Positions 16,133-25,278 of a stretch of 47,898 nt of DNA are shown here, in pieces (positions within the stretch are counted from its first letter, which is position 1; each line of letters opens with the position of its first letter). Source of the stretch: Mesorhizobium tianshanense (lineage in GTDB: Bacteria > Pseudomonadota > Alphaproteobacteria > Rhizobiales > Rhizobiaceae). Both the position numbers and the translations under genes were made by a program. The notes beneath the pieces were generated by a model. The model was not told the origin of the DNA. It saw only the letters and a program-made list of their open reading frames with translations, and made no database searches. Where the stretch lies: contig NZ_VLKT01000053.1 of the NCBI RefSeq assembly GCF_007830515.1, positions 1 to 47,898 of the forward strand, read 5' to 3'.

Positions 16133-17311
16133 ATGTGCTATCTGATGCTCATGGAAACAGCTACCGCCTCCGACCCGTTTGTCGCTTCTTTGCCGGTCTT
16201 CGCAAGGTTCGAAAGCGTTGCCGATATCGATAACTATCGGCCTCTCCCCGATGGCTGGGCGTTGGCCACAGCCGACATCGTCGGCTCGACCAAGGCGATC
16301 GAGGCGGGGCGCTATAAAACCGTCAATATGGCCGGCGCCAGCGTCATTTCGGCGCTGCTCAATGCGCTGGGTCGGCAAGATCTTCCCTTTGTCTTCGGCG
16401 GCGACGGCGCGCTCGTGGCGTTTCCCGGCTCGGCGCTGGAGATCACCCGCAACGCGCTGGCGGCTGTCCAGAGATGGGTGGCGGACGAACTGGACCTGAC
16501 CTTGCGTGCCGCAATCGTGCCGATAAAGGATATAAGAGCGCAAGGCCTCGACGTTCGCGTGGCAAGGTTCCAGGCTTCCGAAGCGGTCTTCTATGCCATG
16601 TTCGCCGGCGGCGGCGGCAGTTGGGCGGAAGCAGAGATGAAAGCGGGGCGCTACCGCATCGATCCTGCGCCGGCCGGCGCGCGGCCGGACCTGACCGGTC
16701 TCTCCTGCCGCTGGAACCCGATCGAAGCCCGGCATGGCGAAATCGTCTCGATCATAGCCATACCGGGGGCGTCACGCGACTTGCGCGGTTTTCAGTTTCT
16801 GGCTTCCGACATCATCGCCCTTGCCGGCAGGCAGGAACGCGATGGCCACCCGGTGCCGGTGAACGGGCCTGGCTATAGTTTTCTGCCCGCCGGCCTCGAT
16901 ATCGAGGCGCGGGCCATGGCACCGGCAGGATGGCGGTGGCTGTCGAAGCTGTGGATAGTGTTCCTGATGACGCTTACGGCTGTTACGGATAGATATGGCT
17001 GGACGATCGGCAGTTTCGATCCGAAGATCTACAAACGCGACGTGGCCAGCAATTCGGATTTCCGGAAGTTCGACGACGGCTTGAAGATGACCATCGACGT
17101 TGACGCGGATGTGTTGCAACGGATCGAGAACCGGCTGGAACAGGCGGAAGAGGCGGGCATCTGCAACTATGGTCTGCACCGCCAGAAATCGGCCTTGATG
17201 ACATGCCTCGTCGCATCGCCGCTGCAGCGCGATCACGTTCATTTCATCGATGGCGCCGCCGGCGGCTATGCGATTGCTGCCGCAAGCCTGAAGGCGAAGG
17301 TGCCGGTCTGA
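16133..17311 (+). CDS. DUF3095 protein, class III cyclase-like
   Basis: A protein of up to 392 residues of the DUF3095 family, which is related to class III nucleotidyl cyclases. The N-terminal half has the adenylate-cyclase-like metal site ATADIVGSTKAIEAGRYK and the hairpin motif LPFVFGGDGALVAF, equivalent to the FADIxGFT and GD pairs of true cyclases. The C-terminal half is family-specific. Whether the family makes cyclic nucleotides is not settled to my knowledge. The start is uncertain: ATG codons at 16133, 16145 and 16151 are all possible and none has a good ribosome site. It lies head to head with a glycosyltransferase and is followed closely by a UDP-sugar dehydrogenase. Confidence 0.8.
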   Translation: MCYLMLMETATASDPFVASLPVFARFESVADIDNYRPLPDGWALATADIVGSTKAIEAGRYKTVNMAGASVISALLNALGRQDLPFVFGGDGALVAFPGSALEITRNALAAVQRWVADELDLTLRAAIVPIKDIRAQGLDVRVARFQASEAVFYAMFAGGGGSWAEAEMKAGRYRIDPAPAGARPDLTGLSCRWNPIEARHGEIVSIIAIPGASRDLRGFQFLASDIIALAGRQERDGHPVPVNGPGYSFLPAGLDIEARAMAPAGWRWLSKLWIVFLMTLTAVTDRYGWTIGSFDPKIYKRDVASNSDFRKFDDGLKMTIDVDADVLQRIENRLEQAEEAGICNYGLHRQKSALMTCLVASPLQRDHVHFIDGAAGGYAIAAASLKAKVPV

Positions 17312-17380
17312 TGACGGCTTGCGGAAACCGATTTTCCGCAATATGCCTCGGGGTTCTTGGGGAACCAGGTGAGCCTCGCC

Positions 17381-18766
17381 ATGGGAGCGGACGGCCTGTC
17401 CGAATTGACGGAAAGCAGATTTTTGGACGCCTCACGATCGACATATGACCGTCTTCTGAATCGGATTTCGACACGCGCCGCGCAAGTCGGCGTGATCGGA
17501 CTGGGTTATGTCGGGTTGCCGCTGGCGGTTGCGATCGCACGCGCCGGCTTCCCGGTTTCCGGCTTCGACATCGAAGCCCAGAAGGTCGAGAGCCTGAACA
17601 ACGGCCAATCCTACATTGAGGCGGTGACGTCGACAGCCCTTGCCGGCCAGGTGGCGAGCGGGCGGTTCCGCGCCACTGCGGATTTTGCCGAACTGGCCGT
17701 CTGCGATGTCATCATCATCTGCGTTCCGACACCGCTGACGAAACACCGAGAGCCGGACCTCTCCTTTGTCAGGAACACGGCAGGCACCATCGCGAAGCAT
17801 TTACGTCTCGGCCAGCTGATCGTGCTGGAATCGACCACCTATCCTGGCACCACTGACGACGTGATCAAGCCCATACTGGAAAAAACCGGCTTGCAGTCGA
17901 AGATAGACTTCTTCCTCGGCTTCTCGCCCGAACGCGAGGATCCCGGCAACCGCAGCTTTGAAGTCGCGACGATCCCCAAGGTCGTGGCAGGTGACGGCAT
18001 TGAAGCGGCGACGCTCGTGCAGGTTTTCTACCAGGGCGTGGTCAAGACCGTCGTTCCGGTTTCCACCACGGCGACCGCCGAGGCGGTCAAGCTGACGGAA
18101 AACATCTTCCGCTCGGTCAACATAGCCCTCGTCAACGAGTTGAAGGTCGTGCTCGGTGCGATGGGCATCGACATCTGGGAGGTGATCGAGGCGGCAAAGA
18201 CCAAGCCCTTCGGCTACATGCCTTTCTATCCTGGCCCTGGACTCGGGGGGCACTGCGTTCCGATCGATCCCTTCTACCTGACGTGGAAGGCGCGCGAATA
18301 CGAACTGCCGACCCGCTTCATCGAGCTGGCGGCAGAGATCAACACGGCTATGCCGCGTCATGTGGTCGATGAACTGGCGAAGGCGCTGGACCGGCGCTGC
18401 GGCAAGGCGCTCAGCCGCTCGTGCATTCTCATCATCGGGCTCGCCTATAAGAAGAATGTGCCCGACATCCGCGAAAGCCCCTCATTGCGGCTCATTGAAC
18501 TCATCGAGGAATGGGGAGGCAAGGCGGAATTCCACGATCCGCATGTTACCGAAATCCCGACCACACGGGAGCATATGGCGATCAAGGGGCGTCGCTCGGT
18601 CGAATTGACCGAGGTGGCCTTGAAGGATTTCGACGCTGTCGTCGTTGCAACCGACCACGACGAGATCGACTATCAGGCGATCGCGGATCACGCTCTTCTG
18701 ATCGTCGACACACGCAATGTTTTTGGCCGCCTCGGGCTAGCCCGAGAGACGGTGGTGAAGGCCTGA
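17381..18766 (+). CDS. UDP-sugar (UDP-HexNAc type) 6-dehydrogenase
   Basis: A 461-residue NAD-dependent nucleotide-sugar dehydrogenase that would oxidise C6 of a UDP-sugar to the uronic acid for polysaccharide synthesis. The N-terminal Rossmann motif is VGVIGLGYVGLPLAVAIARA, the middle has ESTTYPGTT and GFSPEREDPGN, and the catalytic cysteine is in GPGLGGHCVPIDPFYLTWKA. The C-terminal UDP-binding domain has GLAYKKNVPDIRESPSLRLI. The pattern is closer to UDP-N-acetylglucosamine 6-dehydrogenases (WbpA-like) than to UDP-glucose dehydrogenases, but the substrate is not proven. ATG 17381 is preceded by AGGTGAG at a suitable distance; a TTG 24 bases earlier is possible. The enzyme would feed the local glycosyltransferases. 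Confidence 0.88.
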   Translation: MGADGLSELTESRFLDASRSTYDRLLNRISTRAAQVGVIGLGYVGLPLAVAIARAGFPVSGFDIEAQKVESLNNGQSYIEAVTSTALAGQVASGRFRATADFAELAVCDVIIICVPTPLTKHREPDLSFVRNTAGTIAKHLRLGQLIVLESTTYPGTTDDVIKPILEKTGLQSKIDFFLGFSPEREDPGNRSFEVATIPKVVAGDGIEAATLVQVFYQGVVKTVVPVSTTATAEAVKLTENIFRSVNIALVNELKVVLGAMGIDIWEVIEAAKTKPFGYMPFYPGPGLGGHCVPIDPFYLTWKAREYELPTRFIELAAEINTAMPRHVVDELAKALDRRCGKALSRSCILIIGLAYKKNVPDIRESPSLRLIELIEEWGGKAEFHDPHVTEIPTTREHMAIKGRRSVELTEVALKDFDAVVVATDHDEIDYQAIADHALLIVDTRNVFGRLGLARETVVKA

Positions 18767-18907
18767 CGGCGTCTGAGCCGGCGAATTTTTTGCCCGATGT
18801 CAGGATCGGGATTGCACTCCGCCGGCAGTCTCGCCACATAATGTGCCGGGAGATAGATGCAGTTACCGCCTGCTTCCTTCCTGCAAGGACAGTCATCCGG
18901 GAAATTC

Positions 18908-18929
18908 TTCGCCGGCTTTTGCCGGCGAA
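18908..18929. repeat. Perfect 9-bp hairpin upstream of the cyclase gene
   Basis: TTCGCCGGC (18908-18916) and GCCGGCGAA (18921-18929) form a perfect stem with a TTTT loop in the 216-bp gap between the dehydrogenase and the cyclase. No T-run follows, so it may be an attenuator, a processing site or a small repeat. The rest of the gap shows nothing else. Confidence 0.4.
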
Positions 18930-18982
18930 GCCGGCTTCGTTGACTTCGAGGGTGTGGCGGATCAAGGAGATTTCGAGATAGC

Positions 18983-20323
18983 ATGAGCACAGCGCAAGCA
19001 GAAATTTCTGCCATTCTCATGGATAAGGTTGCCGATTGGCTGACCCAATCGGCGCTGGCGGGCGACGACCTGGAAACATTGGTAAAGGGCTTTTGTGAAC
19101 GGCTGGCTGCTGCCGGCCTGCCGTTGAAGCGGGTGCATTTGGGCTTTTCGATGCTTCATCCGCTTTATGACGCGCTTGGCTTCACCTGGCTCCGCGGCCA
19201 GGGCCTGGAAGTGGAAGGCTTCCGCAATGAGGACGGCGCTCATTCTGACAGATTCCTGAACAGCCCATACTACCATCTGCTCAGCCACAAGCTCGACCAT
19301 CTGCGGCGCCGGCTCGACCCGTCGGTGACGTCGGAATTTCCTGTTTTCGATGAACTCAGGCTTATGGGCGTCACCGACTACATGGCTTTCGTCCATCCCT
19401 TCAACGGCAATACCAGTCAGGGCATGATGGGCTCCTGGTCCACCGACAGTGCTTCAGGCTTCAGCGACAGCATGATTTCGGCGCTGCTGCGCATCCAGAA
19501 CCATCTCGCTATCGCAGCCAAGATGGCGGTGCTCACCAAGCTCGCCGACAACATGATGACAACCTATCTCGGCGGCGACGCCGGCAGGCGGGTGCTGGAC
19601 GGCCAGATCAAGCGCGGCGAGGGCGACACAATCCGGGCCGCACTGGTCATGGGCGATATGCGCGGGTCGACAAGGCTTGCCCAAACCGCCGGCCGCGAAA
19701 TCTATATCGATACGCTGAACCAGTTTTTCGATGCCATTGCTGCACCTTTCAATCGCAGAGGCGGGCAGATCATGAGTTTCCTGGGGGATGGCTTCATTGC
19801 CGTCTACCCTTGCGAAAGGCACCGTGCGCAGTCCGAGATCGCCTGCCAGGCTGCCCTTGCGGCCGCGCACAAGGCCAGCGCGCGCATGATGGATCTCAAT
19901 CTGCGCAGAAAGGAGCAGGGGTTGGGCGGTATAAAATTTGGTATCGGCCTGCATGTCGGCAATGTGATGTTCGGCAATGTCGGGCTTACCGACCGGCTCA
20001 CATTCTCTGTCTTCGGCTCGGCTGTAAACGAGGTCCAGCGCCTCCAAACCCTGACCAAGAAATATCCGCACAGCGTTCTCGCCAGCAAAGACTTCGCCAG
20101 CTATTGCGGCGCCAACAGCTGGCTGACGCTCGGCGAGGAGGAACTGGCGGGTATCAAACAGAAGCTAACGGTGCTTTCACCCGATCTGTCGGGTGCTCTC
20201 GCACCCGATGAAGACGGTGCGCTGGAGCCGATTTACGACCGAATATCGGACGCCGAGCAGGTCATGCTGCTTCATCGCGATGCCGCGCGGCTGTCGGCGG
20301 GCGAGCCGAGGAAGCTCCAGTAA
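18983..20323 (+). CDS. Adenylate/guanylate cyclase with N-terminal sensor-like region
   Basis: A 446-residue class III nucleotidyl cyclase. The N-terminal ~200 residues resemble the unassigned sensory domain of many rhizobial cyclases (GLPLKRVHLGFSMLHPLYDA, then MGVTDYMAFVHPFNG). The catalytic domain follows, with VMGDMRGSTRLAQ as the first metal site, QIMSFLGDGFIAVY as the second, and FGIGLHVGNVMFGNVGLTDR with FSVFGSAVNEVQRLQ covering the C-terminal part. In the substrate-specifying strand the residue before FLGDG is serine rather than lysine, so ATP specificity is not assured. No membrane segments are seen. A clear AAGGAG lies upstream of the ATG. A strong hairpin (20362-20394) follows before the peptide-importer operon. 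Confidence 0.85.
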   Translation: MSTAQAEISAILMDKVADWLTQSALAGDDLETLVKGFCERLAAAGLPLKRVHLGFSMLHPLYDALGFTWLRGQGLEVEGFRNEDGAHSDRFLNSPYYHLLSHKLDHLRRRLDPSVTSEFPVFDELRLMGVTDYMAFVHPFNGNTSQGMMGSWSTDSASGFSDSMISALLRIQNHLAIAAKMAVLTKLADNMMTTYLGGDAGRRVLDGQIKRGEGDTIRAALVMGDMRGSTRLAQTAGREIYIDTLNQFFDAIAAPFNRRGGQIMSFLGDGFIAVYPCERHRAQSEIACQAALAAAHKASARMMDLNLRRKEQGLGGIKFGIGLHVGNVMFGNVGLTDRLTFSVFGSAVNEVQRLQTLTKKYPHSVLASKDFASYCGANSWLTLGEEELAGIKQKLTVLSPDLSGALAPDEDGALEPIYDRISDAEQVMLLHRDAARLSAGEPRKLQ

Positions 20324-20361
20324 CCGCCACGGTCTGATCCGAACGCCTTTGGTATGCAGTC

Positions 20362-20394
20362 CGGTCGCCGGTTCCGCCAGGGAACTGGCGACCG
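20362..20394. terminator. Strong hairpin after the cyclase gene
   Basis: CGGTCGCCGGTTCC (20362-20375) pairs with GGAACTGGCGACCG (20381-20394) with a single G-T position and loop GCCAG. There is no long T-run, only GTTTCG. It probably ends or attenuates transcription before the transporter operon. Confidence 0.5.
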
Positions 20395-20486
20395 TTTCGA
20401 ATCCAAGTTGCTCTAGGCTGGCAATGCGCTAGTCTCGCTTTCTGGGTCTGCCGGCCGGCAGTCCGCCAGAGTGGGCTGGTGTGAGA

Positions 20487-22382
20487 ATGAATTCGGGCGT
20501 TGATCTGCTGCGGATCGAGGATGTTGGCATCTCTTTTGCCATTATCGGGGGACCGTTGCACGCCGTCAGGCGCGCGAGTCTTCGCGTGCTGCCCGGCAAG
20601 GTTACCGCGCTTGTGGGCGAGTCCGGTTCCGGAAAATCGGTTCTCAGCCAGGCAGTGATGGGCATTTTGCCGAACACAGCCCATGTTCGCGGCCGTATCC
20701 TGTTTTCCGATCCTGAAAAGCCCGGCACGACGCAGGATATCCTGCAGATGCCGCGTGACGGACCAGAAATCCGGGCGTTGAGAGGCAGCCGCATCGGCGA
20801 GATCTTTCAGGAGCCGATGACATCGCTGTCGCCGCTGCACACGATCGGCAATCAGGTCAGCGAATCCCTGCAGATTCATACGCCCATGGCTCGGGTGGAG
20901 CGCAAGGCGCGGACCGAGGAAATGCTCGGCCTTGTCGGCTTTCCCAACCCCAAGCGCGCCTATGACATGTATCCCTTTGAACTTTCGGGAGGATTGCGTC
21001 AACGCGCCATGATCGCCATGGCGCTTATCTGCCGGCCCGCCCTGTTGATCGCCGACGAGCCGACGACGGCGTTGGACGTCACCATCCAGGCGCAAATCCT
21101 GCAATTGCTGCGCGGGCTCCAGACCAAGCTGAACATGGCGATGCTGCTGATTACGCACGACCTTGGCGTGGTCGCCAATGTCGCCGACGAGGTGGTGGTC
21201 ATGTACCATGGCGAGATCATGGAAGCGGGACCTGTGGAGGCGATATTCCGCCGGCCAGGCCACCCTTACCTGAAGGGCCTGATGGCAGCCGTTCCGCATT
21301 TCGACCTGAAGCCTGGCGAAAGGCTAAAGGCGCTCCGCGAGGTGCCGGTAAATGTCGGGAACCTGCTCGGCAAGCAGACGGCGCCGGCATCGAAGGGGCC
21401 GGACGACATCCTGCTGGCGGTCAGGGATCTGACAAAGACCTTCACCATCCGCAAGTCCGGATGGTTCGGCGGGGATCATCAAACCTCTGTTCGCGCCGTG
21501 GATGGCGTGAGCTTCGATATCAGGCGGGGTGAGTGCCTGGGTCTTGTCGGCGAAAGCGGCTGCGGTAAAACCACCGTCAGCAAGATCCTCATGCGGGCTG
21601 TCACCCCTAGCGGCGGCTCTGTGATCTTCAACGGCCGCGATGGTCCGATCGACGTCTTGGAAGCCGAGGGAGACGCCCTGCGCATGCTGCGCGCGAAAAT
21701 CCAGATGGTCTTTCAGGATCCGGTTTCGTCGCTTTCACCTCGCATGACGGTGGAGAACATCTTGAGCGAGCCGCTGGAAATCCATCAACGTGGCAATGCC
21801 GCGTCCCGACTCGCCACGGTCAAGAGCCTGATGCAGGCAATCGGGCTCGATCCGCGCTTCATAAAGCGTTATCCGCACAGTTTCTCCGGCGGGCAGCGTC
21901 AGCGTATCGGCATCGCGCGCGCGTTGGCGCTGGGGCCTGAACTTCTGATCTGCGACGAGCCGGTTTCGGCACTCGATGTCTCTGTCCAGGCGCAGATCCT
22001 GAACCTTCTGAAGGACCTGCAGAAGGAACTGGGCCTGACCTACCTGTTCATATCCCACAACCTGGCAGTGGTGGACTACATGGCAGACCGCATCGCGGTG
22101 ATGTGCGGCGGGCGTATCGTCGAGCTCGCGCCGCGCGAAATTCTGCTAAGGAAGCCAGTCCACCCCTACACGCGCTCACTGGTCGCAGCAGTACCTTACC
22201 CCGATCTCGACAGGCCGATGGATTTCAAGACGCTGAAGCTCGGCGGCGCTTCCGACACCAGTGCATGGGGACCGCAATTCCGCGACGAGGGCGACGAGGA
22301 TATGCTGTCGCCGCTCGACCTTGGCGGCGGCCACCTCGTGCTGGCCCGGCGTACGGCCGATGTCAGCGAGTTACGCCATTGA
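20487..22382 (+). CDS. Oligopeptide/dipeptide ABC importer, fused double ATPase
   Basis: A 631-residue protein with two complete ABC nucleotide-binding domains in tandem (DppD-like then DppF-like). Domain 1 has Walker A GESGSGKS, signature LSGGLRQR and Walker B LLIADEPTTALD; domain 2 has GESGCGKTT, FSGGQRQR and LLICDEPVSALD; both H-loops (LLITHDLGVV, LFISHNLAVV) are intact. Each domain ends in the HPYLKGL/HPYTRSL motif typical of peptide importers. It would energise the two permeases encoded at 24280-26456. The ATG at 20487 is used; an in-frame GTG lies six bases upstream. Its stop overlaps the TTG start of the binding protein. The ligand may be a peptide or another oligo-compound. Confidence 0.92.
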   Translation: MNSGVDLLRIEDVGISFAIIGGPLHAVRRASLRVLPGKVTALVGESGSGKSVLSQAVMGILPNTAHVRGRILFSDPEKPGTTQDILQMPRDGPEIRALRGSRIGEIFQEPMTSLSPLHTIGNQVSESLQIHTPMARVERKARTEEMLGLVGFPNPKRAYDMYPFELSGGLRQRAMIAMALICRPALLIADEPTTALDVTIQAQILQLLRGLQTKLNMAMLLITHDLGVVANVADEVVVMYHGEIMEAGPVEAIFRRPGHPYLKGLMAAVPHFDLKPGERLKALREVPVNVGNLLGKQTAPASKGPDDILLAVRDLTKTFTIRKSGWFGGDHQTSVRAVDGVSFDIRRGECLGLVGESGCGKTTVSKILMRAVTPSGGSVIFNGRDGPIDVLEAEGDALRMLRAKIQMVFQDPVSSLSPRMTVENILSEPLEIHQRGNAASRLATVKSLMQAIGLDPRFIKRYPHSFSGGQRQRIGIARALALGPELLICDEPVSALDVSVQAQILNLLKDLQKELGLTYLFISHNLAVVDYMADRIAVMCGGRIVELAPREILLRKPVHPYTRSLVAAVPYPDLDRPMDFKTLKLGGASDTSAWGPQFRDEGDEDMLSPLDLGGGHLVLARRTADVSELRH

Positions 22383-24277
22383 TCAGCCGGCGCACCGTCC
22401 TTGGACTTATGGCATCGGCATTTCTGCCGGGCACGTCGCGCGCCGGCGATCTGGAGCCGGCATTTCTTCAGCCGCGGCTGAAGGCCAGGGCGCTGCCGGC
22501 ACTCGCCGAACGCTTGCCCAAGAGCCCGCGCGCGTTGAATCTCACTGCGATGGGCCGGCAGCCCGGCCAGTATGGCGGCACGCTGCGTACGATCATCGGC
22601 AGCCAGAAAGATATCCGGATGATGACGATCTATGGGTATGCTCGCCTGGTCGGCTATGACGAAAAGCTTAACATGCAACCCGACATTCTCGAAAGTTACG
22701 ACGTAGCGGATGATCGCGTCTTCACTTTCAAGATTCGGGAAGGGCATAAATGGTCCGACGGTAGCCTGCTGACGCCGGAGGATTTTCGCTATTGCTGGGA
22801 AGATGTCTGGCTCAACGATGAGCTTTCGCAAGGCGGGCTTGCCCCGGCCCTGCTGGCGGACGGGAAGCCGCCACGCTTCGAGATCGTCGATCCGTCGACG
22901 GTCCGCTATAGTTGGGATGCGCCCAATCCCGACTTCCTGCCCAAGCTCGCTGCTGCATCGCCGCTATCGCTTGTTCTGCCGGCCGCCTATCTCAAGCAGT
23001 TCCACAAGAAATACCAGGATCAATTTCGGCTCGCCGGCCTAATGAAGGAGAACCGGGTCAAGAAATGGACGCTCCTGCATATCCGCATGTCGCGGCAGTA
23101 TCGCCCGGAGAACCCGGATCTGCCGACGCTCGATCCCTGGCAGAACCGGACCAAGCCGCCGGCTGAGCAGTTCGTCTTCGAGCGCAACCCGTTCTTTCAT
23201 CGAATAGACGAGAACGGCCGGCAACTGCCCTATGTTGACCGGATTGTCATGAATGTCAGCTCGTCGGCGATCATTTCCGCCAAGGCCGGTGCGGGCGAGA
23301 GCGACCTGCAATGCATGGGAATTGACTTCACCGACTACTCCTTCCTGAAGGATGCCGAGAAGCGCTACCCGGTAAAGATGCATCTGTGGAAACGCACACA
23401 GGGTTCGCGGCTGGCGCTGCTCCCCAATCTGAATTGTGCCGACCAGGTCTGGCGCGGCCTTTTGCGTGACGTGCGCGTGCGCCGCGCACTTTCGCTCGCT
23501 GTGGACAGGCGCGAGATCAATATGGCTGTGTTCTACGGATTGGCGCAGGAAAGTGCCGATACTGTCCTGCCGGAGAGCCCGCTCTACCGGCCGGAATTCG
23601 CGAAAGCCTGGGTCGCCTATGATCCCGACCAGGCCAATGCCCTGCTCGACGAGGTCGGGCTTCAGACGCGTGACGATGACGGCCTGCGGATACTTCCCGA
23701 TGGACGCCCTGCGCAGATCATAGTGGAAACGGCCGGCGAAAGCACGCTGGAAACCGACGCGCTCGAACTCATCACCGATCACTGGCGCAAGATCGGCATC
23801 GCCCTGTTCATCCGGACTTCGCAGCGCGACATCTTCCGCAGCCGTGCGCTTGGCGGCCAGATCATGATGTCGATGTGGTCGGGCATCGACAATGGCGTGG
23901 CGACCGCCGACATGAACCCGAGCCAGTTGGCCCCCACCATCGACGACCAGTTGCAATGGCCGCTCTGGGGTGCTCACTACTTGTCTCATGGCAAGATGGG
24001 TGAGGCACCCGATCTTCCGCCTGTGGTCGAGTTGATGGCTTTACTCAAGCGCTGGAAAGCATCGACCGAAGCCACGGAGCGCACCGAAATCTGGAATTCT
24101 ATGCTGTCGATCTATACCGATCAGGTGTTTTCGATCGGCACGGTGAACGGAACGCATCAGCCGGTTCTGGCGTCCTCGCGGCTGCGTAATCTGCCTGACA
24201 AGGCGCTCTACGGCTACGACCCGACGGCCTATTTCGGTGTCTACATGCCGGATACATTCTGGCTTGGAGAGTCCTGA
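22379..24277 (+). CDS. ABC importer extracytoplasmic binding protein (SBP family 5), Tat-type signal
   Basis: A 632-residue family-5 solute-binding protein. The N-terminus MISRRTVLGLMASAFLPG with a following SRAGD looks like a twin-arginine signal with cleavage near residue 22, which would send a folded protein to the periplasm. Mature-domain landmarks are YGGTLRTIIG, ILESYDVADDRVFTFKIREG with HKWSDGSLLTPEDF, and the long C-terminal lobe with VRRALSLAVDRREIN. The start is a TTG that overlaps the upstream TGA (TTGA at 22379-22382); starting here gives a proper signal peptide, and a far longer upstream frame overlaps the ATPase gene and is rejected. It is the specificity subunit of the importer. 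Confidence 0.88.
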   Translation: MISRRTVLGLMASAFLPGTSRAGDLEPAFLQPRLKARALPALAERLPKSPRALNLTAMGRQPGQYGGTLRTIIGSQKDIRMMTIYGYARLVGYDEKLNMQPDILESYDVADDRVFTFKIREGHKWSDGSLLTPEDFRYCWEDVWLNDELSQGGLAPALLADGKPPRFEIVDPSTVRYSWDAPNPDFLPKLAAASPLSLVLPAAYLKQFHKKYQDQFRLAGLMKENRVKKWTLLHIRMSRQYRPENPDLPTLDPWQNRTKPPAEQFVFERNPFFHRIDENGRQLPYVDRIVMNVSSSAIISAKAGAGESDLQCMGIDFTDYSFLKDAEKRYPVKMHLWKRTQGSRLALLPNLNCADQVWRGLLRDVRVRRALSLAVDRREINMAVFYGLAQESADTVLPESPLYRPEFAKAWVAYDPDQANALLDEVGLQTRDDDGLRILPDGRPAQIIVETAGESTLETDALELITDHWRKIGIALFIRTSQRDIFRSRALGGQIMMSMWSGIDNGVATADMNPSQLAPTIDDQLQWPLWGAHYLSHGKMGEAPDLPPVVELMALLKRWKASTEATERTEIWNSMLSIYTDQVFSIGTVNGTHQPVLASSRLRNLPDKALYGYDPTAYFGVYMPDTFWLGES

Positions 24278-24279
24278 GC

Positions 24280-25278
24280 GTGCTTCGATACATTGTGTGG
24301 CGCATCGCCGTGATGGTTCCAACGCTGCTGGTCATATCGGCGCTGGTGTTCACGATCATCGAACTTCCCCCCGGCGACTATTTCGACAGCTTTGTTGCCG
24401 AGCTTCGGGCTCAGGGTGAAGGGGTGGATTCCGATCGCATCGAGATGATGCGCAAGGAATATGGTTTCGACAAGCCGCCGATCATTCGCTACTTCTACTG
24501 GGTCGGCGGGATGCTGCACGGCGATTTCGGCTATTCCTTCGAGTATGAGCTGCCGGTTCGCGACGTCGTCGGGGACCGAATGTGGCTGACCGTGCTGGTT
24601 TCCTTCGTCACGATCATCTTCACCTGGCTCATCGCCTTTCCGATCGGCATGTACTCCGCAACGCATCAATACAGCTGGGGCGACTACGGCCTGACTTTCT
24701 TCGGCCTTCTCGGCCTTGCCATTCCGAACTTCATGCTGGCGCTGATCCTGATGTATTTCGCCAACATCTGGTTCGGCACCTCCATCGGCCATCTCATGGA
24801 CCAGCAATATCTCGGCGAGCCGATGAGCTGGGCCAAGGCGAAGTCGATCCTCGCCCATCTCTGGATCCCGGTCTTGATCATCGGCACCGGGGGCACGGCA
24901 AGCATGATCCGGCGGCTGCGCGCCAATCTGCTCGATGAGCTACACAAGCAATATGTCGTGACCGCGCGCGCCAAAGGCCTTCACCCCTTCAAGGCGCTGG
25001 TCAAATATCCGCTGCGCATGGCGCTCAATTTCTTCATTTCCGACATCGGCTCTATCCTGCCGGCCATCATCTCCGGCGCCGAAATCACGGCGATCGTGCT
25101 GTCTTTGGAAACGACCGGGCCGATGCTGATCAAGGCGCTGCAAAGCCAGGACATGTATCTGGCGGGGTCGTTCCTCATGTTCCTCGCCTTCCTGACGGTC
25201 ATCGGTGTCCTGATTTCCGACCTGGCGCTGGCGCTGCTTGATCCACGAATTCGTTTGCAGGGCGGCAGCACCAAATGA
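24280..25278 (+). CDS. ABC importer permease, DppB-like
   Basis: A 332-residue inner-membrane permease with about six membrane helices. The first helix (YIVWRIAVMVPTLLVISALV) and the following LPPGDYFDSF are characteristic of the DppB/OppB family. The cytoplasmic coupling loop reads ARAKGLHPFKALVKYPLR. The gene starts with GTG two bases after the stop of the binding-protein gene and ends in an ATGA overlap with the second permease, so all four genes form one tightly coupled operon. The periplasmic loop after helix 1 is longer than in classical DppB, as is common for alphaproteobacterial relatives. Confidence 0.9.
   Translation: MLRYIVWRIAVMVPTLLVISALVFTIIELPPGDYFDSFVAELRAQGEGVDSDRIEMMRKEYGFDKPPIIRYFYWVGGMLHGDFGYSFEYELPVRDVVGDRMWLTVLVSFVTIIFTWLIAFPIGMYSATHQYSWGDYGLTFFGLLGLAIPNFMLALILMYFANIWFGTSIGHLMDQQYLGEPMSWAKAKSILAHLWIPVLIIGTGGTASMIRRLRANLLDELHKQYVVTARAKGLHPFKALVKYPLRMALNFFISDIGSILPAIISGAEITAIVLSLETTGPMLIKALQSQDMYLAGSFLMFLAFLTVIGVLISDLALALLDPRIRLQGGSTK

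Noticed and set aside
22103..22378. Longer N-terminus for the peptide-binding protein
   Set aside because: It overlaps the ATPase gene out of frame and would bury the Tat-type signal peptide; the TTG at 22379 overlapping the stop codon fits better.
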